From positions 3,457,001-3,521,000 of the forward strand of contig CANJKZ010000174.1 of NCBI GenBank assembly GCA_947471745.1: a stretch of DNA of 64,000 nt, given 5' to 3'. This stretch comes from Closterium sp. Naga37s-1. Taxonomy: Eukaryota; Streptophyta; Zygnematophyceae; Desmidiales; Closteriaceae. Position numbers and translations under genes: made by a program. The notes under the pieces are model-generated. The model saw only the letters and a program-made list of their open reading frames with translations, was not told the DNA's origin and searched no databases. Position 1 is the first letter of the stretch. Each line of letters starts with the position of its first letter. Positions 54,731-64,000 of the stretch are shown one piece after another.

Positions 54731-57730
54731 GCTGCATTGAGCTGCATTGAGCTGCATTGAGCTGCATTGAGCTGCATTGAGCTGCATTGAGCTGCATTGA
54801 GTTGCATTGAGCTGCATTGAGTTGCATTGAGCTGCATTGAGTTGCATTGAGCTGCATTGAGTTGCATTGAGTTGCATTGAGTTGCATTGAGCTGCATTGA
54901 GTTGCATTGAGCTGCATTGAGTTGCATTGAGCTGCATTGAGTTGCATTGAGCTGCATTGAGTTGCATTGAGTTGCATTGAGTTGCATTGAGCTGCATTGA
55001 GTTGCATTGAGTTGCATTGAGTTGCATTGAGCTGCATTGAGTTGCATTGAGTTGCATTGAGTTGCATTGAGCTGCATTGAGCTGCATTGAGTTGCATTGA
55101 GTTGCATTGAGCTGCATTGAGCTGCATTGAGTTGCATTGAGTTGCATTGAGCTGCATTGAGTTGCATTGAGTTGCATTGAGTTGCATTGAGCTGCATTGA
55201 GCTGCATTGAGTTGCATTGAGTTGCATTGAGTTGCATTGAGCTGCATTGAGCTGCATTGAGTTGCATTGAGTTGCATTGAGCTGCATTGAGTTGCATTGA
55301 GTTGCATTGAGTTGCATTGAGCTGCATTGAGTTGCATTGAGCTGCATTGAGCTGCACTGAGTTGCATTGAGCTGCATTGAGTTGCATTGAGCTGCATTGA
55401 GTTGCATTGAGCTGCATTGAGTTGCATTGAGTTGCATTGAGTTGCATTGAGCTGCATTGAGTTGCATTGAGTTGCATTGAGTTGCATTGAGCTGCATTGA
55501 GCTGCATTGAGCTGCATTGAGCTGCATTGAGCTGCATTGAGCTGCATTGAGTTGCATTGAGCTGCATTGAGTTGCATTGAGCTGCATTGAGTTGCATTGA
55601 GCTGCATTGAGTTGCATTGAGTTGCATTGAGTTGCATTGAGCTGCATTGAGTTGCATTGAGCTGCATTGAGTTGCATTGAGCTGCATTGAGTTGCATTGA
55701 GTTGCATTGAGTTGCATTGAGCTGCATTGAGTTGCATTGAGTTGCATTGAGTTGCATTGAGCTGCATTGAGTTGCATTGAGTTGCATTGAGTTGCATTGA
55801 GCTGCATTGAGCTGCATTGAGTTGCATTGAGTTGCATTGAGCTGCATTGAGTTGCATTGAGTTGCATTGAGTTGCATTGAGCTGCATTGAGTTGCATTGA
55901 GCTGCATTGAGCTGCATTGAGTTGCATTGAGCTGCATTGAGCTGCATTGAGCTGCATTGAGCTGCATTGAGTTGCATTGAGTTGCATTGAGTTGCATTGA
56001 GTTGCATTGAGCTGCATTGAGCTGCATTGAGTTGCATTGAGCTGCATTGAGTTGCATTGAGTTGCATTGAGCTGCATTGAGCTGCATTGAGCTGCATTGA
56101 GTTGCATTGAGTTGCATTGAGTTGCATTGAGCTGCATTGAGCTGCATTGAGTTGCATTGAGTTGCATTGAGCTGCATTGAGTTGCATTGAGTTGCATTGA
56201 GTTGCATTGAGCTGCATTGAGCTGCATTGAGCTGCATTGAGCTGCATTGAGTTGCATTGAGCTGCATTGAGTTGCATTGAGTTGCATTGAGCTGCATTGA
56301 GTTGCATTGAGCTGCATTGAGCTGCATTGAGCTGCATTGAGTTGCATTGAGCTGCATTGAGCTGCATTGAGTTGCATTGAGCTGCATTGAGTTGCATTGA
56401 GTTGCATTGAGCTGCATTGAGTTGCATTGAGCTGCATTGAGCTGCATTGAGTTGCATTGAGCTGCATTGAGCTGCATTGAGTTGCATTGAGCTGCATTGA
56501 GTTGCATTGAGTTGCATTGAGCTGCATTGAGCTGCATTGAGTTGCATTGAGCTGCATTGAGTTGCATTGAGCTGCATTGAGTTGCATTGAGCTGCATTGA
56601 GCTGCATTGAGCTGCATTGAGTTGCATTGAGCTGCATTGAGCTGCATTGAGCTGCATTGAGCTGCATTGAGCTGCATTGAGCTGCATTGAGCTGCATTGA
56701 GCTGCATTGAGTTGCATTGAGCTGCATTGAGTTGCATTGAGTTGCATTGAGCTGCATTGAGTTGCATTGAGTTGCATTGAGTTGCATTGAGTTGCATTGA
56801 GTTGCATTGAGCTGCATTGAGTTGCATTGAGTTGCATTGAGTTGCATTGAGCTGCATTGAGCTGCATTGAGTTGCATTGAGTTGCATTGAGTTGCATTGA
56901 GCTGCATTGAGCTGCATTGAGTTGCATTGAGTTGCATTGAGCTGCATTGAGTTGCATTGAGTTGCATTGAGTTGCATTGAGCTGCATTGAGTTGCATTGA
57001 GCTGCATTGAGCTGCATTGAGTTGCATTGAGCTGCATTGAGTTGCATTGAGTTGCATTGAGCTGCATTGAGTTGCATTGAGCTGCATTGAGCTGCATTGA
57101 GCTGCATTGAGTTGCATTGAGCTGCATTGAGCTGCATTGAGTTGCATTGAGCTGCATTGAGTTGCATTGAGTTGCATTGAGCTGCATTGAGTTGCATTGA
57201 GCTGCATTGAGCTGCATTGAGTTGCATTGAGCTGCATTGAGTTGCATTGAGTTGCATTGAGCTGCATTGAGCTGCATTGAGTTGCATTGAGCTGCATTGA
57301 GTTGCATTGAGCTGCATTGAGTTGCATTGAGCTGCATTGAGCTGCATTGAGCTGCATTGAGTTGCATTGAGCTGCATTGAGCTGCATTGAGCTGCATTGA
57401 GCTGCATTGAGCTGCATTGAGCTGCATTGAGCTGCATTGAGCTGCATTGAGCTGCATTGAGCTGCATTGAGCTGCATTGAGCTGCATTGAGCTGCATTGA
57501 GCTGCATTGAGCTGCATTGAGCTGCATTGAGCTGCATTGAGCTGCATTGAGCTGCATTGAGCTGCATTGAGCTGCATTGAGCTGCATTGAGCTGCATTGA
57601 GCTGCATTGAGCTGCATTGAGCTGCATTGAGCTGCATTGAGCTGCATTGAGCTGCATTGAGCTGCATTGAGTTGCATTGAGCTGCATTGAGCTGCATTGA
57701 GTTGCATTGAGCTGCATTGAGCTGCATTGA
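54731..57730. repeat. 10-bp minisatellite, 300 units without indels
   Basis: The unit is gYtgcattga. It covers exactly 3,000 bases and never slips phase. Almost all variation is C or T at the second base; one unit near 55351 reads gctgcactga. The last ~31 units before 57670 are all the C form, while the rest is a mix. The reverse strand is open in all three frames (M-Q-L-N-A-A-Q-C-S-S) and the forward strand has a TGA per unit; neither is taken as coding. Confidence 0.97.
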
Positions 57731-59193
57731 TTCGATGGCTGTCACGAGGTGATGCGGTGCGCAGGCTGTGCATCGGCGCTTGCATCGTGCTGCTCTGGGA
57801 GCACAACCACAAGGCCTACGAGATTGTGATGTGCTACAAGTTCCAGTTCTGTTTGTTTTTCCTGGCCGACATTCTGGCCGACATGAACGACCTCAACCGC
57901 TGCTTCCAGAGGCGTGAGGTGAGATTGAATGCTAGTATAATGTTGAGATGGGAAGTGTAATCCTACACTTTTGCTATTCCTACTCCCTGTTGTTGATTGC
58001 ATGTGTGACAGCTGGATGTGACTGAGATTTCGAAGACTATTGAGTCCACCACGAGTGACCTGACGGAGCGCTACTTGACGACAAACAAACCGTTCGGGGG
58101 CGAGGGCAAGAGCTGGCTGGTAAACTTCCTCAAGGTCCACAAGGAGGGTGGAGGCAAGCAGGTCCGGGTTCGAGGCGTGGACGGAGAGGGACGCCCAATC
58201 AACCACCTCTACACCATGCATGAGAGGAAGCTGAAGGGCCACAAGCAGGGAAGCACCTACGCAGACTGCGTGAAGCTGTGCCGCCAATTTGCCCCAGACT
58301 GCGTGGACAACCTGAACGAACGGCTGGATGACCTTGGGAAGCTGGGCCCGACGAAGCTGTTCCGGGCGGGGAAGTGGCCGAAGATCAAGGCCCAGCGAGA
58401 GAAGAAGTGCAAGGAGTGGCTGCACGGATGCAGCAGGCTCTTCCGCCACAAGCTGCCGGGATTCGACCTCAAAGCAGCAGAGAGGGAGCTCCCGACATTC
58501 TGCGCGATCATGGAGTCACACCATGAGATGGAGAGCTTCGCCCAGGGCCTTCACAACTTTCTTGGGAGCGTAGACTCAAAGAGGTAGGCCACTGCATGCG
58601 TACGAGTTTTTTACCTATTTGATTTTTATGTTGGTGATTATTAACATGTTGAATTCCAACTTGTTGATTTATTAACTTGTTGATACTTTTACATGTTTTG
58701 TTGTGTTTCGAATGTGCCTGGCAGGAGATGGCCCAACCTCATCCTGCTGTGGCAGGTGCTGGCTGTGCTTCCCCTCTCCACCGTGGAGTGCGAGAGGGGG
58801 TTCTCCAGGCAGAACATCATCAAGTCCTGGGTGCGTGGAGCGCTCTGCAACGCGCGTCTGGGGGAGCTGATGCAGATATCGCTCCTGAAGTACGAGATCG
58901 AATGGCCGGATGCACTGGAGGTGTGGAGGTCCATGCGGAGGAGGCGCCCTGTGAAGAGCCTGAAGCTGGCCGTGGCAGAGAGGGAGAGGAAGGGGAAGCA
59001 GAAGGAGGGTGAAGCTGTGGCTGCTGGAACTGCGGGGGAGAACGAGGACGAGGGGGAGGAGGAGGAGGAGGACGATAAAGTGGAACAGGACTTGGGCGAC
59101 GATCAGGAGGTCGTGGAAGAGGAGGACAACTCTTTCCTGTCAGACGATGAGGACGTAGAGGAGGTGTACTTCATTGACAAACCCGTGCACTAG
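57721..59193 (+). CDS. hAT-type transposase (ZNF862-like), 3' part, 3 exons
   Basis: Exons 57721-57918, 58012-58583 and 58725-59193 join in phase (0, then 2). The first begins A-A-L-I-R-W-L-S-R-G-D-A-V, the R-W-L-S-R-G signature of this hAT group, followed by L-A-D-I-L-A-D-M-N-D-L-N. The third carries the hAT C-terminal dimerisation motif L-P-L-S-T-V-E-C-E-R-G-F-S-R-Q-N. It then ends in a long Glu/Asp-rich tail (about residues 350-410 of this part) and TAG. The 5' part, including any BED zinc finger and the first catalytic aspartate, is missing: the 10-bp array abuts the first codons. It may be a truncated transposon, a domesticated gene, or an intact gene whose 5' exons lie beyond the array; none was found. 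Confidence 0.8.
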
Positions 59194-59583
59194 ATAGTGT
59201 AGTGTAGGAAAGTTGAAGTTGTATCAGTCATTTTGAAGTGTAGTGCAATGTTAATAGCAACCCTGATTTTGAGCTGTGAACCCTGACGGATCAGACTAGC
59301 ATTTTGTTCGACACTGAGCTATCAGGGTAGCTTCCCTGTGAAAAATGTGCGATCATAATAGAGGGGGAATTTTTTTCCAGAAATCAGGGTGGCCTAAAAC
59401 GAAACGTCAGCCCTGGTCGCGCTCTGCTGCCCCTCGCCTCGCGCTCTGCTGCCCCACACGTCGCGCCCTGCTGCCCTGCACAGCGCGCGCCCTGTCCTGC
59501 AGCCCGCGGAGTGCCCTGCCCGGCCGAGCCGCGCCGCCCGAGCCGTCCTGCCCAACCCGAGCCGCGCTGTGAGAGGACGTCCC
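59194..59583. other. 3' flank of the transposase gene
   Basis: No gene seen. About 59410-59575 is GC-rich with a degenerate repeat of 'gcgctctgctgcccc'. Confidence 0.5.
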
Positions 59584-62500
59584 TGTTATAATATTTGTCA
59601 TTATTATATTTTTCCTTTATCTTATTCTCCCTTTTCTCCTCTTTATTTTGGTCTTTATTTCATCTCAATCGGCCTACTATTCCATTTTCTAGAGCCTTCT
59701 CTTTATTTCACTTATTTCCTACTGTTCCCACCGACATATCTATTATACGGCACCGACAGCGCCGACAGTGGTGTATACGGTGTAATCTGGGCATAATCCC
59801 AAGTGCCAATAGCCTTGCGTGCTTGTGCGCACTTGTGATTGTAGTATCGGGAAGGGCGTGTTCCCGAAGGTTCGTTTTATCTCGTTTATCCTTGTATTTT
59901 CCGAGTATAAAAACGCCTTGTATTCAGTTTTAGTGACAAGTTTCGATTGAGAATTCGATCCTGTGACACTCGCCGCCCTACCTTGGTCACCAGCCCCACC
60001 AAGCCGCCCTGCTGCCACTACTGCTGCTGCTGCTGCTGCTGCTGCTAGTGCTACTGCTGCTGCTGGTGGAGGTTCTGCAGGGAGTGCTGGGAGTGCTGCT
60101 GGTGCTGGGTGTGCGACTGGGAGTGCTGGGAGTGCTGCTGGTGCTGGGTGTGCGACTGGGAGTGTTGGAGGTGCTGCTGATGCCGGAGGTGCTGGACCTA
60201 CTACTGACCGTCACTGCCTGTCGTGGCCACTATCACGGCAGTTGCAGCGGCTATGGGTGGACAGCGGCGGTCTATGCCTCTCCCGGACGACCCCCCCCCT
60301 CAGCAGCTTCGCGAGTGGGTTCTTCAGCGAGTCCGTCCAGGTGGTGGAGGCTTTGGTTTTCTACGTACTGCCCAGAGGCGGCAGCAGAGTCAGCAGGAGA
60401 CATTCTCCCCTCATGTGCTTAGTGAGTTGTTTCCTCAGCGATGTGTCACTGGTTCTGTCGAGGCTGCTGCACTAGGTGCTAGTGAGTCTGCTGCCGCACT
60501 AGGTGCTAGTGAGTCTGCTGCAGCACTAGGTGCTAGTGATTCCGCTGCAGCTTTAGGTGCTCGTGCGTCTACCGCCACAGGTCCTTCCTCAGCTTAGGCC
60601 TTGCACACTTTCACACTTGACTCAGGCGCGTCACGTTGCTTCTTTCGTGACTGTACCACACTCACACCACTTGCTGCACTAGTACCGGTCTCACTGGCTG
60701 ACCCCACTGGGGGTCCAGTAGTCGCACAAGCCTCCACTGTCCTCCCGTGTCCAGCAGTCCCCTCCGGTTCTCTGTCAGGTCTCCACCTCCCCACGTTCTC
60801 GACGAACTTGGTGAGCAACGCTGCCATTCAGGATGTCTGGGTTGATACCTTTATTCCTGGAGGGCAGCGTGTGGCGATCTGTACGTGCTCCAGGACTGGC
60901 CGTTACATGGCTACGTTCACTCGACAGCCTGGGTCTAGTCTGTACACACTGACCACTGCGTCTGCACAGGTGGCTGAGGCAGGTCAGGTGGCTGCGTCGA
61001 GTCAGGTGTCTGCGTCTGGTCAGCTTGCAACGTCTTGCTCGTGTCGGGTACTCTCCCACCAGAATCTCCTCTGGCACCACCACCTCAGTCACCCCTCCCT
61101 ACCGCGTCTTCGCGGTATACACTCCCGTCTCCTTGTCTCTGGCCTTCCCAGGTCCCTGCCCTCCCTCCCGCGCTCGCCTGCCCCGCCGTGCCTTCCCTGC
61201 ATCGAGGGGCGGTAGCGCGCCGCTCCTCACTCTTCCGAGTTTCCTCCGACCACTGCTCCTCTACAGACTCTCCACATGGATGTTTGGGGCCCAGCCCCCG
61301 TCGGTGGAACGGACCAGAAGAGCTACTTCCTGCTGGTTGTTGATGACTACACAAGTTACACCATTATCTTCCCCTTGCGGCGCAAGGCGGACGTCAGCGG
61401 TGTTTTGATCCCCTGGATCCGTGCTACTCGTCGCGAGTTGCTCGAGCGGTTTAGTCGGGACTTCCCAGTCTTGCATCTGCACTCTGACAGGGGCACTGAA
61501 TTCTCTTCTGACCTCCTTGCGGAGTTTTGTCGAGACGAGGGCGTCATCCAGTCGTTCACGCTTCCAGCCTCTTCTCAGCAAAATGGGATTGCTGAGCATC
61601 GCATTGGCTTGATCATGGAGGTTGCTCGTACCTCCATGATCCATGCAGCTGCTCCCCATTTTCTGTGGTCGTTTGCGGTCCGATACGCTGCGCATCAGCT
61701 CAACCTCTGGCCCCGTGTCTCTGAGCCAGAGACCTCACCCACACTCCGGTGGACGGGGAAGGTTGGCAATGCGTCGGTGTTTTGGGTCTGGGGCGCGCTC
61801 TCCCTTGTTCGCGATGCCAAAGCGAACAAGCTCTCCTCTTGCACTCTCTGCTGCGTCTTCATTGGCTTCCCCACCGACGCCCCGCCGTGGCAGTTTTACC
61901 ACCCGCGCTTGCGTGGAGTCTTCTCCTCCCAGGACGTCACCTTTGACGAGTGTGTCTGTTACTACAGGCTACACCCGCACGCGTCCCACCCAGTCCCCCT
62001 AGCGCCTCTTTTCTTGGTACCATTCCCCCCCCCCCAATAGACCCCCTCCCCCCACAGGGTCCTGCTCCCTCAGGTGTGTCTTAGGTAGACCCACCCCCCT
62101 TGGTTGAGCCTTTGGAGATCTCTTCTGACTCCTCTAGCCCAGCTGAGGGGGGTGACCTCGCTGCTGACGACACGGCGGCCACTCGCCGCCCTCCACGCTT
62201 GGAGACCCCCCCCTGGTTTTCCGCCTCGACCGTCTTCGCCACCTCCGCAGCCTACTGCTGTGGACTCTGGAGCTGAGACTGCTGGTGCTGAGCCTGGGGG
62301 TGCTGAGACAGAGGGTGAGGGTTCTGGGGGTGCTGCGACTGGGGGTGCTGCGACTGGGGGTGCTGGTTCTAGGGGTGCTGCGACAGGGGGTGCTGGTTCT
62401 TGGGGTGCTGCGACTGGGGGTGCTGACTCTGGGGGTCCTGCGAGTCCTAGTGGCGGTGGAGGTGTGGGTGACCCTGCTGGAGGTCCTGGAGCTGAACAGT

Positions 62501-64000
62501 CACCGCAGCCTGACCTACTTGAGACGCTCTCGTCGCAGGCGATTCGTGCGTGGATCGTTCGGCGAGGCAGTCCTGGTGGTGGATGGTACGGTCCTGCTGG
62601 TGCTGAAGCTACTAGTCCTGGAGGTACTGCTGGTGCTGGAGGTACTGGAGGTACTGCTGGTGCTAGAGGTGCTGCTGATGCTGGAGGTACTAGAGGTGCT
62701 GCTGGTGCTGGAGGTGCCGGAGCTACTAGTCCTAGAGGTGCTACTGGTGCTGGAGGTGCTGGATCTACTAGTCCTGGAGGTACAGCTGGTGCTGCTGGTG
62801 CTGGAGGTGCTGCTGGTGCTAGAGGCGCTGGAGCTGGAGGTACTGGAGGTGCTGGAGCTGCCGGAGCTGGTGGTGATGTTCGTGCTGGAGGTGCTACTGG
62901 AGCTGCTGGCAGTGGAGATATTGGAGGTCCTGCTGGTGCTGGAGGTGATGGAGCTGCCGAAGCAGGTGGTACTGCTGGTGTTGGAGGTGCTGGAGGTGCT
63001 ACTAGAGCTGCTGGCACTGGAGGTGCTAGAGGTACTGCTGGTGCTGGAGGCACTGGAGCTGGAGGTACTGGAGGTACTGGGGGTGCTGGAGCTGCTGGTC
63101 CTGGAAGTGCTCGTACTAGAGGTACTGGAGCTGCCGGAGCAGGTGCTGCTGCTGGTGCTGGAGGTGCTGGAGGTGCTACTGGAGCTACTGGCACTGGAGG
63201 TGCTGGAGGTACTTCTGGGGCTAGAGGTCCTGGCGCTGCCGGAGCTAGTGTTTCTGCTGGTGCTGGAGGTGCTGGAGGTGCTGCTGGAGCTGCTGGTGCT
63301 GGAGGTGATGGTGCTGCTAGTGCTGGAGGAGCTGGAGCTTCTGGTACTGCCCTGCGCATACCGTTTTTCTACCCGTAGCCGTAGTCGTCCCTACCGCCGC
63401 CTGACTCGGTCCTTCGCCAGGTTCTTAGTCTCCCGTCTTCCACTGGCCTCCCTCTACCCCTCCTGTGTCCACCGACAGACCAGTCTCAGCCACAGCTACT
63501 GCCTGGCTCCCCGCTGCCTGTGCCTGCTCCTCACACTGAGGTGACTGAGTCCCTAACTGAGCATCGTGAGCCTGAGACTCGTGCTTCCTCACCTATTCGT
63601 GCTCGCCGTGTCGCCCGTCCTCGTCCTCCTGGTGTCCCAGGCACTCACGGTATGGCACTTCGACCTTCCTTTGTTCCATAGCATGTTGTCCTGCCTGAGC
63701 CTCCTGCGTCCTCTCTTCCGCACGTTTCTGACCCTGAGTCCGACCTTGCTCGTGCTGCCAGTCCTACTGTCACTCGTCTCCTCGCTACTGTCGTCATTGA
63801 CCCTGACCTTGAGTCTACTGCAGCGTTTGCCCTAGTTACTGAGCTAGTCGACTTTGCAGTAAGGAGTCGTCTCGACTACGTTGCGAGTCTTGTCACTGAG
63901 TCTGAGTCTGTCTGTCCTCCGTCCGTCGGGGGTGAGCTTGCCCTTGGCAGTGACGTACTTGAGGACAAACAGTTTGACCTTGAGTGTCTTGCAGCCGCTT
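59584..64000 (+). mobile_element. Ty1/Copia-like LTR retrotransposon, 5' two thirds (fossil)
   Basis: A probable 5' LTR spans about 59584-59968, from TGTTATAATA to CTGTGACA, with a TATAAAAA box at about 59906. Next come a low-complexity gag or leader region (about 60000-60600), a protease-like D-S-G-A-S motif near 60618, a GAG-pre-integrase zinc region (about 61030-61215), and an integrase core (about 61270-61950; D-V-W-G-P and L-H-S-D-R-G-T-E-F). A long Gly/Ala tract and the start of the linker to reverse transcriptase follow. The rest lies beyond the window. The order integrase before reverse transcriptase defines Copia. The coding region is broken in several places. With one LTR visible its age cannot be estimated, but the domains are well preserved, so it is probably not very old. 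Confidence 0.85.
62270..63360 (+). repeat. Gly/Ala-coding 'ggtgctgga' tract inside the Copia element
   Basis: About 1.1 kb of imperfect 'ggtgctgga/ggtactgga' repeats encode a Gly/Ala/Thr-rich stretch between the integrase and reverse transcriptase regions. The reverse strand is also open (Ala/Pro-rich), which is a mirror of the repeat and not a gene. Confidence 0.9.

Noticed and set aside
54489-57812. Reverse-strand frames of about 1,000 codons (M-Q-L-N-A-A-Q-C) as a repeat protein
   Set aside because: All three reverse frames are equally open because the 10-bp unit has no reverse stop; there is no other sign of a gene.
62070-63359. Reverse-strand Pro/Ala-rich protein of 429 codons
   Set aside because: It is the mirror of the Gly/Ala-coding tract of the Copia element on the + strand.
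1-64000. tRNA or rRNA genes
   Set aside because: I looked for tRNA-like boxes and rRNA-like conserved stretches and saw none that I could support by eye.

Overview
The window is nuclear DNA of a photosynthetic eukaryote of the green lineage, most likely a streptophyte (charophyte) alga. The evidence is two nuclear genes for plastid proteins with transit-peptide-like first exons (ribosomal protein S20 and a SECA2-type translocase ATPase), many short exons in GT-AG introns, Copia LTR retrotransposons and a hAT transposase. The clade is an inference; nothing here names a species.

Layout on the + strand: 1-~620, 3' end of a Copia-like element; 1126-4546, plastid S20 in three exons; 5413-52434, one SECA2-like gene. 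I could model the latter as 30 exons joining into an uninterrupted frame of 1,292 codons. Its last intron (26825-52257) is almost entirely a 24-bp minisatellite of about 997 units (27601-51535). Beyond the gene come decayed copies of its last exon (to ~53335), 60-bp and longer tandem repeats (~53845-54400), a 10-bp minisatellite of exactly 300 units (54731-57730), the 3' part of a hAT-type transposase gene (57721-59193), and a second Copia-like element from ~59584 past the end of the window.

The striking theme is local duplication. Most SECA2 exons have one to six partial, decayed 'echo' copies in the flanking introns, and S20 shows the same. Many duplications have at their junction a short palindrome of the form TTTTGAG-NNNN-CTCAAAA whose self-complementary core is ACGT, TCGA, GCGC or AATT. 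Both large minisatellites appear to have grown from coding sequence: the 24-bp unit from SECA2 exon 29 (a trimmed L-D-V-H-I-A-N segment), the 10-bp unit probably from transposase codons just before the R-W-L-S-R-G motif. The giant open frames over these arrays come from the repeat unit and are not treated as genes.

Both host genes serve the plastid: S20 in the small ribosomal subunit, SECA2 as the ATP-driven motor of a plastid protein-export route. They are adjacent in the same orientation, but I see no evidence that they are co-regulated.
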